Notes: generated by a model from the letters alone, not told the origin. DNA of 64,000 nt from Paenibacillus sp. CF384 (GCF_900106745.1 NZ_FNNV01000013.1:1-64000), one strand, 5' to 3'. Shown: positions 45,333 through 55,159, numbered from the stretch's first letter. Made by a program: numbers and translations.

Positions 45333-46184
45333 ATGATGATGGACATGGAAAATCTACTGGCGACTATCGTAGAACGGTTGAAAGTGGTTCCTGGTATTGC
45401 GGGCATCGTGCTCGGCGGTTCTCGCGCAACGGGAACGCATACCGCTGAATCCGATGTGGATATCGGCATCTACTATGATGCGGCTGAGCCGCTCGATATC
45501 GCAGCGCTGTCTGTGGTTGCGACCGAGCTTGACGACTCACGAAGGGAAGAGCTCGTAACGCCGATCGGGGGCTGGGGACCTTGGATCAATGGCGGCGGCT
45601 GGCTCCGTATCGGTGGAATGGCTGTCGATTTGCTATATCGGGAGCTGGACAAAGTTACGGTAGTAGCGATGGACTGCCGGCAAGGAAGCCTATCCGTCCA
45701 TTATCAACCGGGGCATCCGCATGCGTTCTGCAGTCCGATCTACATGGGGGAGGCAGCGGCTTGCCGAATCTTATGGGATCCGGAAGGAAGGATTGAGCAG
45801 CTTAAAAGTTTATGCACGCCATATCCGGATGCACTGCAGAAGGCAGTTGCCGATACTTTCATGTGGGAAGCAGGTTTCTCCATTGCCAATGCGCATAAAG
45901 GTGTGAAGCGCGGCGACGTTTCATATGTTGCGGGCCATCTGTTTCGCACAGTGAGCTGCATGACGCAGGTGTTATTTGCACTCAATCGGACGTATATGCT
46001 GAACGAGAAAGGGGCAGTTGCAGCATGTGCTGGCTTTCCGATAAGTCCGGTAGATTTTGCTGAGCGCATTCATCGAAGTTACTCGCAACTATCACCGGAG
46101 CGAACTGTCCTTGCGTCTGCTGTGGATGAAATGGATGCGCTGGTGCAGGAAACGGAACGGTTGAAGGCGGAGTGCTTAAGGTAA
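45333..46184 (+). CDS. Nucleotidyltransferase-domain protein
   Basis: About 283 residues. The nucleotidyltransferase core GIVLGGSRATGTHTAESDVDIGIYY (about 22-46) has the GS motif and the metal-binding Asp pair, with a third Asp in GMAVDLLYRE. A helical C-terminal part resembles DUF4037-type enzymes. Relatives transfer nucleotides to antibiotics or other small molecules, or act in toxin-antitoxin pairs; no partner is adjacent. Several in-frame starts (GTG 45327, ATGs from 45333) are possible. Confidence 0.8.
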   Translation: MMMDMENLLATIVERLKVVPGIAGIVLGGSRATGTHTAESDVDIGIYYDAAEPLDIAALSVVATELDDSRREELVTPIGGWGPWINGGGWLRIGGMAVDLLYRELDKVTVVAMDCRQGSLSVHYQPGHPHAFCSPIYMGEAAACRILWDPEGRIEQLKSLCTPYPDALQKAVADTFMWEAGFSIANAHKGVKRGDVSYVAGHLFRTVSCMTQVLFALNRTYMLNEKGAVAACAGFPISPVDFAERIHRSYSQLSPERTVLASAVDEMDALVQETERLKAECLR

Positions 46185-46200
46185 GCTTATGAAGGAATGA

Positions 46201-46230
46201 CTGAGCAGGGAGAACCTGCTCAGTTTCTTT
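46201..46230 (+). terminator. Rho-independent terminator
   Basis: CTGAGCAGG, loop GAGAA, CCTGCTCAG, then TTTCTTT: a perfect nine-base-pair stem after the nucleotidyltransferase gene. Confidence 0.92.
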
Positions 46231-46344
46231 ATGTGCGAAATAGTACAGGTCGACACGTCCCGACTAGAAATCTACTATTCAGCGACCATTAAATTTGCTA
46301 TCGTTGATAGATACGAGGGAGAAGTAACGAGAGGGGATTACATA

Positions 46345-47019
46345 ATGAAAGTACTGCTGTTCGGTGCAACGGGCATGGTAGGGCAAAGCGCACTTCGTGA
46401 GTGTCTCGTAGATCCACAAGTTACGGCGGTCACCGCAGTTGGACGGAATGTGACAGGCCAGCAGCATGCCAAACTGCATGAGATTAAGCAGGCTAATTTA
46501 CTCGACCTCTCTGCCATCGAGAAGCAATTAACGGGCTTTGACGCCTGTTTCTTCTGTCTTGGCATATCGTCCGCGGGAATGAGCGAGGAGCGTTATACGG
46601 CGATTACCTATGATTTGACGCTCAGCGTGGCGAAGACATTGGCGCGGTTAAATTCGCAGATGACGTTTATCTACGTGACGGGCAGAGGTACGGACAGCAC
46701 GGAGAAAGGCCGCAGTATGTGGGCTCGTGTGAAGGGCAGAACGGAGAACGAGCTGCTGAAGCTGCCGTTTAAAGCGGCTTATATGTTCCGGCCCGGCGGA
46801 ATCATTCCTCGGCATGGCGTGAGGTCGAAGACCAAGCTTTATCAAGCGATATATATCCTGATGAGGCCGTTCTACCCGCTGCTGGAGAGAGGGTTCAAGA
46901 GCGCGATGACTTCATCGGATAAAGTCGGACGCGCCATGATCGTCGTTTCGCAGCGGGGTTATGCCACTCCGTTCATTGAAAGCGACGATATCAACCGAAT
47001 AGCTTCACAACATATATGA
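46345..47019 (+). CDS. NAD(P)-binding epimerase/reductase-like protein
   Basis: 224 residues from ATG 46345 with GAGAGGGGA upstream. It opens with the Rossmann motif LLFGATGMVGQSAL and has DACFFCLGISS, then a YVTGRGTDSTEKGRSMWARVKGRTE segment in place of the usual Ser-Tyr-Lys triad. This is the atypical SDR group often annotated as NAD(P)H-binding or oxidoreductase HTATIP2-like. Substrate unknown. Probably co-transcribed with the membrane-protein gene 17 bp downstream. Confidence 0.82.
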   Translation: MKVLLFGATGMVGQSALRECLVDPQVTAVTAVGRNVTGQQHAKLHEIKQANLLDLSAIEKQLTGFDACFFCLGISSAGMSEERYTAITYDLTLSVAKTLARLNSQMTFIYVTGRGTDSTEKGRSMWARVKGRTENELLKLPFKAAYMFRPGGIIPRHGVRSKTKLYQAIYILMRPFYPLLERGFKSAMTSSDKVGRAMIVVSQRGYATPFIESDDINRIASQHI

Positions 47020-47035
47020 ACTGAGAGGAATTCCA

Positions 47036-47797
47036 ATGTCAATGAAGCCGGCACAGCTACCGCAATCCATTCTGTTTGAGATCATTCTGGCTGTCATCAT
47101 CGGCGGAACGGTCATCACCGCATTCTCACCGCTCTATGGGAATGGCATCATTAATGTTGTCGTTCCGATCGTGATTTTATTGGTCTTGAAAGCTGATTTT
47201 TTTGAAAAGCTCAAACTTTCCACTCTGCTGATCGGCCGAATATTGGTAGTGGTGACCTTCTTAGGTTTCTTCCCGGACAATTGGCTTGTCCCAACCATTG
47301 TGTGGCTGCTGCGCATCAATATCTTGGAAGCGACTTTGACCGATTACAAGAATCGCAGCTATTACAACGTGATTTCGGGCATTGCACTAATCGCTTCTTC
47401 CTTCGTTCTTCAAGGGGAGTGGCTCGGAACGTATTACGTCACGACCAACGAAGCCATGATCTACTGGGCGATTGCCTACACGCTATGGAATTGGAACTTT
47501 GTCATTTACAATTTCAAGCAGCAAATCGGGTTCTACCATATTGCGGTTCTTATCGCCCCCATGCTGATCGTGCTCGGAGCTTGGAATCCGGGATTGTGGC
47601 TGATCATGCGAGCGAACAGCTTGACGGTTGCGGGGATTTTTCAAATTTCATGCAAAAGCTACCTCGAACAGAACCTCCGGAACGATTCGCTCAATGCTTT
47701 CATTACAAAGGTTAAACGGAAACCAACGCAGCTTATCGTGATGGTTGTCAACGTGCTGCTCAGTGCGCTAACGCTGGTAATGGTATGGATAGGGTAA
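47036..47797 (+). CDS. Polytopic membrane protein of unknown function
   Basis: 253 residues with about seven or eight membrane spans (FEIILAVIIGGTVITAF; IINVVVPIVILLVL; IVVTFLGFF-like ILVVVTFLGFFPDNW; IALIASSFVL; HIAVLIAPMLIVLGAW; LIVMVVNVLLSALTLVMVW). Loops contain NWNFVIYNFKQQIGFYH. I recognise no family. GAGAGGAA precedes the start. Its pairing with the NAD(P)-binding gene suggests a joint but unknown role. Confidence 0.75.
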   Translation: MSMKPAQLPQSILFEIILAVIIGGTVITAFSPLYGNGIINVVVPIVILLVLKADFFEKLKLSTLLIGRILVVVTFLGFFPDNWLVPTIVWLLRINILEATLTDYKNRSYYNVISGIALIASSFVLQGEWLGTYYVTTNEAMIYWAIAYTLWNWNFVIYNFKQQIGFYHIAVLIAPMLIVLGAWNPGLWLIMRANSLTVAGIFQISCKSYLEQNLRNDSLNAFITKVKRKPTQLIVMVVNVLLSALTLVMVWIG

Positions 47798-47809
47798 CGA
47801 ATCTTATGC

Positions 47810-47843
47810 CCGAGAGAGTCCCTGAGACTTTCTCGGCTTTTTT
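47810..47843 (+). terminator. Rho-independent terminator
   Basis: CCGAGAGAGTC and GACTTTCTCGG flank loop CCTGA and are followed by CTTTTTT. Confidence 0.92.
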
Positions 47844-47981
47844 GTGCAGTCATCGCTATAAACCGTGTTGCAGCCACGGAAGCAGGAGGACAAGTCATCG
47901 TTGACGAATTGAATAAGCAATATGAAGCGTTTACAGCAGGAAAGTAAGGAGAGCGAGAAGAGCGGAAGGCGGGGCTTGTTA

Positions 47982-50531
47982 ATGAGCAGTCGTATAGAGC
48001 TTAGCGGCAGTGAATGGACAGTGACCGGATGGAATCGCAACCAGTGGAAGCTTGGCATGAGCATGGAGCTGGGCTTTAGCATCAATCCGATGCTCCCGGC
48101 TATTAAGGCTGTAGTTCCAGGGGCAGTGCAACGAGATTTAATCGCGGCGGGCTGGCTGCCCGATCCGAACGAAGGCTTGCGCAGCATGGAGCTGGAGTGG
48201 GTGAACAATCGGGATTGGGTGTATGAGCGAAGGTTCGAGGTGCCGGATGGCTGGATGCAGGACCGATGCGAATTGGTGTTTGAAGGATTGGATTATAGGG
48301 GACTCATCTATCTGAACGGCGAGGAAATTACAGCATTCGAAGGGATGTTTCTTCCGGTAACCGTTGATGTTGCGACGAAGCTGCGTGTAGGTTCGGGAAA
48401 TGAGAACATTCTTCAGCTTGTATTCTTGCCGAGTCCTGAAGTGGATGGGCAGATTGGGTACTCGAATGAGATCAGCAAGGTGAAGTCTCGCTTCAATTAC
48501 GGCTGGGACTGGTGTCCGCGCATCGTGCCTGTTGGGATATGGAAGGACGTAAGTTTGCAGACTCACTCTGCGCTGAAGCTGAATGATTACTATCCGAAGG
48601 CTGTTCCGGCTGAGGATGGTGACGGCGGTAAAGTGTTGTATCGTTTGGAAGCTGAGATTTGGCGGCCCGGCAGCTATAAGCTGGCTTATGAAGTAGTCGA
48701 TGCAGCGGGCGATATCGTACATAGCGAGAAGAAGATCTATGAGCTTCGTCGCGGCGGAATCCATCGCATAGAGCATGAAATGTCCATTGCGGCTGTTCGC
48801 CGCTGGTGGCCAAACGGCTATGGGGATCATCCGCTCTATCAGGCGAGAGTCACCGTTTATGATGCGGAAGGCAGATTATGTGCTGCAGATGTGAAGACAG
48901 TTGCTTTTCGCACACTTCAGTTCGTTCAGAACGAGGACTCCCCTGCGGATGCACTGCCTTATACGCTGCTTGTGAACGGCGTGCGGGTATTCTTAAATGG
49001 CGTGAATTGGGTCCCCATTTCGCCGTTCTTTGGTGGCGTAACGAGTGAACAGTATGCGCATTATCTAGGTCGATTCAAGGCGATGAACGTGAATGTAGTC
49101 CGCGTATGGGGCGGAGCGATTACGGAGAAGGAAGATTTCTATGCGTACTGTGACAGCCATGGCCTTCTGGTCTGGCAGGAGTTTCTGCAATCATCAAGCG
49201 GGCTCAACAACTGTCCGCCGGACAATGCTGCATTTCTGAAGGAGCTGGCGAGCGTGTCTCGTGCAGCTGTTATCGAGAAGCGCTCGCATCCGAGTTTGAT
49301 GGCGTGGTGCGGAGGCAATGAGCTGATGTGGGAAAATTTCTCTCCTGTCGACGAGAGACATGGGAACATTGCGATGCTGAAGAAGCTGGTAGAAGAACTG
49401 GACCCCGGTCGTCAGTTCTTCCCGTCAAGCGCATCCGGCCCGAGATTCGGCGCAACCGAGGAGGAGTTCGGCAAAGGGCTTCATCATGATGTTCATGGAC
49501 CGTGGTTGTACCTGGGCGAGGAGAATCATTACCGATTCTTTAATCATAATGACAGCTTGGTGCAGACGGAGACAGGAACGCCCGGAGCCTCAAGAGCGGA
49601 GCGGATTCGCGTGTTAGCTGACCGCATGTCCCCATGGCCGCCGACGAAGGAGAACGCCTATTGGCTGCACCGCGGCGCATGGTGGATTCAGTGGGAGCAG
49701 CTCTCCGATATGTTTGGTCCGTGGGATAAGGAGCGGGATGAACTGGAGCAGTATTGTCAGGCCAGCCGCTATTTGCAGCTGGAATCGCTGCGGTACATGG
49801 CGGAGGCGACACGTCGAAGAGAGCCGAAATCTTCGGGATTTATGATCTGGATGGGCAATGAACCGTTCGCCAACAATGCCAACACCTCCATGCTGGAATA
49901 TGACGGGATGCCGAAGCCGGTTTACTATGCGATGAAGAAAGTATTTGGCGGTTTGCATGTTTCTGCCCAGTATGATCGTCTATCTTATCGTACAGGCGAG
50001 TCGTTAGGCTGCGAGATTTTCCTGCACGCGGATCGGGCCGATCAGGAGCTAGTGCCGTTTGCGGTGGATGTGCATCTGGTGCAGGCAGATGGCGCGGTGC
50101 TTCAAAGCCAGCGATTTTTGGCAGAAGGTGGTCGCTTGAACGGAACGATTGGCAAGCTGGATTGGCAGGTAGTGGATGTTCCCGGCTCTGTGCTGATCTT
50201 GCGATTGGCTGTATGCGATGAGCATAATCAGCAGGTTGCAACGAATGAGTATCTGTTTACGGCGAATGCGGTTTGTCCGCTTGAGCCTGTGAGGAGATTG
50301 CCCGAGGCAGCAGTTCGAGTGCGACAAGGGGCACTGCCTGAACAGCTTGTTTTGGCTAATATTTCAGAGACGGCGGCAGTCGGCGTGTTTTTGATCCAGC
50401 GAGATGCCAGTCAGCTTATCCATCTCGATCGCAATTATTTGATGCTGCTTCCAGGGGAGCAGCTCACCGTAACTTCCATGGAGGGCCCGGTGACGCCGGA
50501 GCAGTTCTACGTAGAGGGCATGAATTTATGA
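47982..50531 (+). CDS. GH2 beta-mannosidase-like glycosidase
   Basis: 849 residues from ATG 47982; an upstream ATG at 47922 lacks a ribosome site. Jelly-roll domain (about 15-190, WVYERRFEVPDGW; FNYGWDWCPRIVPVGIW), immunoglobulin-like domain, then a TIM barrel (NVVRVWGGAITEKEDFYAYC). Acid/base Glu447 in WCGGNELMW and nucleophile Glu530 in VQTETGTPG fit GH2 mannosidases. The GWDWCPR motif is also characteristic. Cytoplasmic; it should trim beta-mannosyl residues from imported oligosaccharides. The last six bases overlap the convergent germination gene. Confidence 0.9.
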   Translation: MSSRIELSGSEWTVTGWNRNQWKLGMSMELGFSINPMLPAIKAVVPGAVQRDLIAAGWLPDPNEGLRSMELEWVNNRDWVYERRFEVPDGWMQDRCELVFEGLDYRGLIYLNGEEITAFEGMFLPVTVDVATKLRVGSGNENILQLVFLPSPEVDGQIGYSNEISKVKSRFNYGWDWCPRIVPVGIWKDVSLQTHSALKLNDYYPKAVPAEDGDGGKVLYRLEAEIWRPGSYKLAYEVVDAAGDIVHSEKKIYELRRGGIHRIEHEMSIAAVRRWWPNGYGDHPLYQARVTVYDAEGRLCAADVKTVAFRTLQFVQNEDSPADALPYTLLVNGVRVFLNGVNWVPISPFFGGVTSEQYAHYLGRFKAMNVNVVRVWGGAITEKEDFYAYCDSHGLLVWQEFLQSSSGLNNCPPDNAAFLKELASVSRAAVIEKRSHPSLMAWCGGNELMWENFSPVDERHGNIAMLKKLVEELDPGRQFFPSSASGPRFGATEEEFGKGLHHDVHGPWLYLGEENHYRFFNHNDSLVQTETGTPGASRAERIRVLADRMSPWPPTKENAYWLHRGAWWIQWEQLSDMFGPWDKERDELEQYCQASRYLQLESLRYMAEATRRREPKSSGFMIWMGNEPFANNANTSMLEYDGMPKPVYYAMKKVFGGLHVSAQYDRLSYRTGESLGCEIFLHADRADQELVPFAVDVHLVQADGAVLQSQRFLAEGGRLNGTIGKLDWQVVDVPGSVLILRLAVCDEHNQQVATNEYLFTANAVCPLEPVRRLPEAAVRVRQGALPEQLVLANISETAAVGVFLIQRDASQLIHLDRNYLMLLPGEQLTVTSMEGPVTPEQFYVEGMNL

Positions 50532-51644
50532 TTGAATCATCCCCGCATCTCGGATATTGACATCGACGTTAATGGTCACAGGCAGTTTAGGATAGATGGT
50601 CCTCCAATCGAAACGTTTCCAATCTTCATAGGACATGCTGTTTCGTACGGCGCTGCCGATACCTAAACTGTCTGTACCAAGCGCTTGCAGCCGGCTAACA
50701 ATAAGCTGTAATTCTTCGCGCAGCGCCTTCGACATGTCTTGCTCCATCTGCGTGAAGGCCTTATCTTTGTTTATTTTCTGATTGCCGTCATATTCGAGAA
50801 TAATGCCGCTAACTCGGACGTTTAACGTGACCTTGTAGGAAGCGTCGACCTGTTTGACGGAGATGGAGCGTTTCGTTATTAATTGAGAGAGCATGGCTCT
50901 TTCATGCGAGCCGTTAGCACTATTGGTGAATTTGATAAGCAGTTCACCGTTCTTCATGGATCTAAGCAGCAAGAAGAATTGAACAGATTCGTCGGAAGCT
51001 ATTTTTCCCTTATAGCTGTCGCCATCAAACAGTGCAATTCCGTCAATTTCTACATAGTCCTTCTCCTGTGCAATGAGCGGTAGAATCGGATCGATACCGT
51101 CATCGTAATAATCGCGCACAAATTCATATAAGCGGCCAGGCGGCGCTTCGTTTATTTTCCCCTTTTGCTCAACGAGAGTGCTAATATGTTCACTAATAGA
51201 GGGGATGCCAGGGTATTGATCCGTGAGTAACTTTACCGCGCTCCCATTTGCAATAATAATATGAATCTTTTCGCCAACCGAATAGTCCCGACGATAAGAG
51301 TCCAAGTATCGCAATAGACCTGATGCTGCCAGGTCTTTGCCGAATATCAAATTTTGCAGCTGACCGGAGACGAGGATTTGACTCGTTTTGAGTGATAGCT
51401 TGCGGCGAGCTTCCTTCGTGGACTCCGATTCCGTTTGCAGATTGGTCACTTCTGTCTGTCCCCCAAGGCCAATACGGGGGATGCCGACGGCAACTGTGAT
51501 TTTCTTTCCATTCGAATCGCCATCCTCTTGTTTCAACGCATCGACAGCAGCGCTGTTTACCATTCCCAGATCCTCAAGCTTTTGTTCTTTGATACATCCC
51601 GTTAGAAGCAGGAGCAAAAGCAGCATAAATCCTCGTCTATACAT
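50526..51644 (-). CDS. gerC: Spore germination lipoprotein, GerC family
   Basis: 372 residues with a lipoprotein signal (MLLLLLLLTGC, Cys17) and the Ger(x)C pattern (KEQKLEDLGMVNSAAVDAL; SQILVSGQL; RDYYDDGIDPILPLI; GIALFDGDSYKGKI; YEDWKRFDWRTIYPKLPV). It is the outer lipoprotein of a nutrient germinant receptor in the spore inner membrane. Third gene of the operon; overlaps gerB by 8 bp. Confidence 0.93.
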   Translation of the reverse strand: MYRRGFMLLLLLLLTGCIKEQKLEDLGMVNSAAVDALKQEDGDSNGKKITVAVGIPRIGLGGQTEVTNLQTESESTKEARRKLSLKTSQILVSGQLQNLIFGKDLAASGLLRYLDSYRRDYSVGEKIHIIIANGSAVKLLTDQYPGIPSISEHISTLVEQKGKINEAPPGRLYEFVRDYYDDGIDPILPLIAQEKDYVEIDGIALFDGDSYKGKIASDESVQFFLLLRSMKNGELLIKFTNSANGSHERAMLSQLITKRSISVKQVDASYKVTLNVRVSGIILEYDGNQKINKDKAFTQMEQDMSKALREELQLIVSRLQALGTDSLGIGSAVRNSMSYEDWKRFDWRTIYPKLPVTINVDVNIRDAGMIQS

Positions 51645-52731
51645 GTTTTCGCCGTTCCTTCCAATGATGAATAGTGATGAGAATAAGCAGCAAAGCCGGC
51701 AGTAGAAACGCGATTCCGATTTCTACCATGCCCAGAAAGTAAAGCCATCGTTCGGTCTTCTGCAAATCACCTCGATTCCACAGCGCGATGATTGCAGCGA
51801 GAATCGCCATTCCCAAAGAAGGAATAACCCGCTTCTTGACGCTTGTCACCATATTCCTAACCAATTCAATTGCCGCCCAAAGATACATGGACGTAATGAT
51901 AAGTGCTCGAAGCATAAAGAGATTGAAGATGAGATCATCTACCCGCTGCACGAACGGGAAACGGATAAAGGATAACGTATTTAAAGACGGATATGCGAGC
52001 TGCTGTAACTGTTCAAAGCTATAGAAGCTGAAAGTTAGGATCGCCGAGATACAATAAAGCAGCGTCACAATGAGGTTTGCAAGTTGAAAACCAGTCATTA
52101 ATCGAGTCTTTTTGCCTGAATAGGGAAATAGCAATAGACATAATTCGTAGCCTAAAAATGCAAAATAGATGTTCAACATACCCTTTAAGGTAAAAGCCCC
52201 ATCTTTGAACAGATAAGGTGTGAAGCGAGTGAAGTTGAATTGATTGAACAGCGTTTCCGGAACCAAGATAACCAGCCAGAACATACAAATGAAGAAGATC
52301 ACAGTAGTGGTTGCGATGCCGATGATGCCTTTGCTCAGCAACAATAGAATGAGAGCTCCGAGTAGGATGTACAAGTAGAGAGGCTCTATTGTAGGAAACG
52401 AAGTGGAGCGCAAGATTAGCAGAAATTGCTTGCTGATCAGGACGCCTAGCACGGTCCATTGCAGGGTAAGCAAGCTGAAGAGAGGAATCACGATACCGGC
52501 AGGAAGAACGCGTCTTGCGATCGTGTATATATTGACACCATTGCTGTACCGGTACACGAAAGCAATCAACCACAGATTTAAAGAGGAAATGGCACCGAAT
52601 CCGAATAAAGCCAACCACCCATTATAGCCGAATTCCTCCGCGAGCAAGCGCGGCATTTCGAACGAAATAATGCCGTACTGCAATGTGATTGCCAGGATGA
52701 CGGTTTGTGAAAACTTTAGTTTCTCATTCAT
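51637..52731 (-). CDS. gerB: Spore germination permease-like protein, GerB family
   Basis: 364 residues, about 10 membrane spans, related to amino-acid permeases (APC superfamily) and to B. subtilis GerAB. It begins MNEKLKFSQTVILAITLQYG, typical of the family. The subunit is thought to bind the nutrient germinant. It lies 9 bp after gerA and overlaps gerC. Confidence 0.93.
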   Translation of the reverse strand: MNEKLKFSQTVILAITLQYGIISFEMPRLLAEEFGYNGWLALFGFGAISSLNLWLIAFVYRYSNGVNIYTIARRVLPAGIVIPLFSLLTLQWTVLGVLISKQFLLILRSTSFPTIEPLYLYILLGALILLLLSKGIIGIATTTVIFFICMFWLVILVPETLFNQFNFTRFTPYLFKDGAFTLKGMLNIYFAFLGYELCLLLFPYSGKKTRLMTGFQLANLIVTLLYCISAILTFSFYSFEQLQQLAYPSLNTLSFIRFPFVQRVDDLIFNLFMLRALIITSMYLWAAIELVRNMVTSVKKRVIPSLGMAILAAIIALWNRGDLQKTERWLYFLGMVEIGIAFLLPALLLILITIHHWKERRKHV

Positions 52732-52740
52732 ATGGAACTC

Positions 52741-54156
52741 CTAGCGTGAGGAGGATTTGGCGTGCTTTCTGGCTTTATCTATCCATTGCACCGGAGCACG
52801 TACGATCATATCGAGCCAATTGCCAGGAGACATGTAGCTGCCTGCACTACCGAGCGCATTCTTACCTGAGAGCTGGATGACGAACAAGGCAAACCCGATA
52901 ACGAGACCAAAGTTGCCGAGTAAACCAGCCAGTACAATGATTCCGAACCGAAATAACCGGATCGCCGAGCTCATGGAATAGCTTGGAATGACAAAGGACG
53001 CGATTGCGGAAATCGAAACGGAAATAATCAGAATATTGCTTGTTATCCCGGCTTGTACGGCAGCTTGGCCAATGACAATTCCTCCAACGGTGCCGATGGT
53101 AGTCCCGATCTTAGTCGGAAGACGGGCTCCTGCTTCACGGAGCAGCTCTATGGTGAACTCCATAATGATGGCTTCCATGAGAGGCGTAAACGGGACTTTG
53201 TTACGAGACTCCATCAGGTTATTGAGCAGCGAAGGCGGAATCATCTCGTAGTGGTAGGTGACAACGGTCACATAGAACGCCGTGAAGCCCAGCGTGATGA
53301 ACAAGGCGATATATCGCAGCAGCCGGATTGCGGATGAGACGAGCCAAGACAAATAATAATCGTCCGACGAGGAGAAGAATTCATAGAAAGTAGCAGGTGC
53401 GCTGAATGCGACCTGGCTTCCATCCAGCAGGCCGACCATCTTGCCGTTTGTGAGCTTGCTCACCACAACATCCGGACGTACAGTGGTGAGAAACTGCGGA
53501 AAAACGATGAAACTCCTTGGATCCAAATATTGCGTGAGCGTATTCGTATCAAGAATGGTATCGGTCTGAATGCCGCGCAGCTTCTCGCACATCAGCTGCA
53601 CATCCCCCGGATCGGCTTCGCCTTCGAGATAGAGCAGAGACATCGACGAACCTGATTTGCTGCCGAGCTTGAAGGAAAGAGATTTTAACCGTGCGTCTTG
53701 AAGTCTTCTGCGGATGAGGGATAAATTCGTGCTTAGTGATTCCGTGAACGAATCCTGCGGTCCGCTAATGACGGTTTCTGTATCCGATGACGTGATGGAG
53801 CGGGTATCGGGCGAATACGAGTCGTATAGATAGGCTTGTCCGCTGTAGTAAATGGCGACTTGCCCGCCAAGTATGCCTTGCGTCAGCTGCTCTGATGATG
53901 TGGCTTGAACATAGTGGGATTGCGTCAGCTGCTCTTCGATTTGTGCTTGATGGTTGTCGACGGTGCCGAACGGCTCAAGCACATCTTTGCGCAGTTGTTC
54001 TTTTCCCGTCAGATGAGCGAAATAGATGAGGTCTATGGCGTGACGGGGGAAATTCTGATGTACGAGGTCAGCACAATGGTCGAGCGCTTGAAGCGTTCTG
54101 CTAAGCAGTTCAGGTTCGGTTGTCTTCTCAGCATCCTTCATCAGGAAATTCCACAC
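52741..54156 (-). CDS. gerA: Spore germination protein, GerA family
   Basis: 471 residues. A soluble N-terminal region (about 1-260; YVQATSSEQLTQGILGGQVAIYYSG) precedes the conserved membrane part with SLLNNLMESRNKVPFTPLME, EFTIELLREAGARLPTKIG and GGIVIGQAAVQAG. First gene of the receptor operon, behind a sigma-G-like promoter. The start is GTG 54156 or ATG 54141. The nutrient it detects is unknown. Confidence 0.93.
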   Translation of the reverse strand: MWNFLMKDAEKTTEPELLSRTLQALDHCADLVHQNFPRHAIDLIYFAHLTGKEQLRKDVLEPFGTVDNHQAQIEEQLTQSHYVQATSSEQLTQGILGGQVAIYYSGQAYLYDSYSPDTRSITSSDTETVISGPQDSFTESLSTNLSLIRRRLQDARLKSLSFKLGSKSGSSMSLLYLEGEADPGDVQLMCEKLRGIQTDTILDTNTLTQYLDPRSFIVFPQFLTTVRPDVVVSKLTNGKMVGLLDGSQVAFSAPATFYEFFSSSDDYYLSWLVSSAIRLLRYIALFITLGFTAFYVTVVTYHYEMIPPSLLNNLMESRNKVPFTPLMEAIIMEFTIELLREAGARLPTKIGTTIGTVGGIVIGQAAVQAGITSNILIISVSISAIASFVIPSYSMSSAIRLFRFGIIVLAGLLGNFGLVIGFALFVIQLSGKNALGSAGSYMSPGNWLDMIVRAPVQWIDKARKHAKSSSR

Positions 54157-54185
54157 TTTCTTCTTATCCTATAATGGCCTTCCGT

Positions 54186-54216
54186 TAGTATGAAGAACAT
54201 CTGGGATTTTTATGCA
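54186..54216 (-). promoter_or_regulatory. Sigma-G-type promoter of the germination operon
   Basis: On the minus strand, TGCATA (-35, plus-strand 54211-54216) and CATACTA (-10, plus-strand 54186-54192) are separated by 18 bp, matching the forespore sigma-G consensus. Transcription would begin around 54179, just upstream of gerA. Confidence 0.75.
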
Positions 54217-54331
54217 ATTGCAAGGAGGCGTCTGGATCGAGTTGTCTTCATTGCGGCGAAGGACTGTTGGCTGATGGTTGCCTCTTCGTGGTAAACTAGC
54301 ATAAAACGGGCAAGTGAAGGAGCTTTTCCCC

Positions 54332-55117
54332 ATGAAACTCATGAAATACATTCTATCCGTTATTATCCTGGCAGCTTGTGCCGCGGTAGGCGTTATGTAT
54401 GCCTCTTCCTCGTCGTCACAGCCCTCTACCGTGAAAGACATCGAAGCGGAATGGGCGTTTACGCAGGACGGCGGACAGCCGGATCAACTGCTTATCGGTG
54501 TGATCAACGACGCGGAAACCACGCTTGATATCGCGATCTATAGCTTAACGAAGCCGGACATCGTAGATGCGATCAAGAAGGCGAAGAAGCGCGGGGTTGC
54601 CGTTCGTATCATCACCGACAAGACGCAGTCAGGCGGCAAAGCACAGAAGGAAGCGCTCAAGCTGCTCGGCAGCGCGGGCGTTCCGATGAAGATCAACAAG
54701 CACAGCGGGCTGATGCATTTGAAAATGACGATAGCCGATGGCGCAATAGCGACGACAGGTTCGTTCAATTATTCGAAATCGGCCAGCACCGATAACGATG
54801 AAGTGCTGATGGTGCTTCGAAACAGCGAGGTTGCCCAGTCCTTCGCAGCGCAATTTCAAGAGATGTGGGAAGACACGGGTGGGTTTCAAGCGATAACGCC
54901 GATCATTGCAGAGGATGCGCTTGAAGTTACAACTCCGCCTGATGAAGCGGAGAATTCCGCTGTTGCTCCGGATGCGAATTCAGCATCAGACAAGACCGTT
55001 GTTTATCGGAGCTGCGCTGCCGTCAAGGAAGCCGGCAAAGCGCAGCTGCGCAAAGGCGATCCCGGCTACAGTACGAAGCTTGACGGAGATCGTGACGGCA
55101 TTGCTTGTGAGAAATAG
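54332..55117 (+). CDS. Secreted PLD-type nuclease with excalibur domain
   Basis: 261 residues from ATG 54332 (GAAGGAG upstream). An N-terminal membrane or signal segment (about 5-25), then a single phospholipase-D-like domain (about 35-190) with the HKD motif HLKMTIADGAIATTGSFNYS, and a C-terminal excalibur calcium-binding domain ending DGDRDGIACEK. One HKD motif implies a dimer, as in Nuc-type endonucleases. Extracellular DNA degradation is the most likely role; phospholipase activity cannot be excluded. Confidence 0.85.
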   Translation: MKLMKYILSVIILAACAAVGVMYASSSSSQPSTVKDIEAEWAFTQDGGQPDQLLIGVINDAETTLDIAIYSLTKPDIVDAIKKAKKRGVAVRIITDKTQSGGKAQKEALKLLGSAGVPMKINKHSGLMHLKMTIADGAIATTGSFNYSKSASTDNDEVLMVLRNSEVAQSFAAQFQEMWEDTGGFQAITPIIAEDALEVTTPPDEAENSAVAPDANSASDKTVVYRSCAAVKEAGKAQLRKGDPGYSTKLDGDRDGIACEK

Positions 55118-55137
55118 ATCAGAGTGGGCCCGCCTCG

Positions 55138-55159
55138 TGCGGGCTATTTTAATGCGTAT
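55138..55159 (+). terminator. Rho-independent terminator
   Basis: GCCCGC, loop CTCGT, GCGGGC, then TATTTT, after the nuclease gene. Confidence 0.85.
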
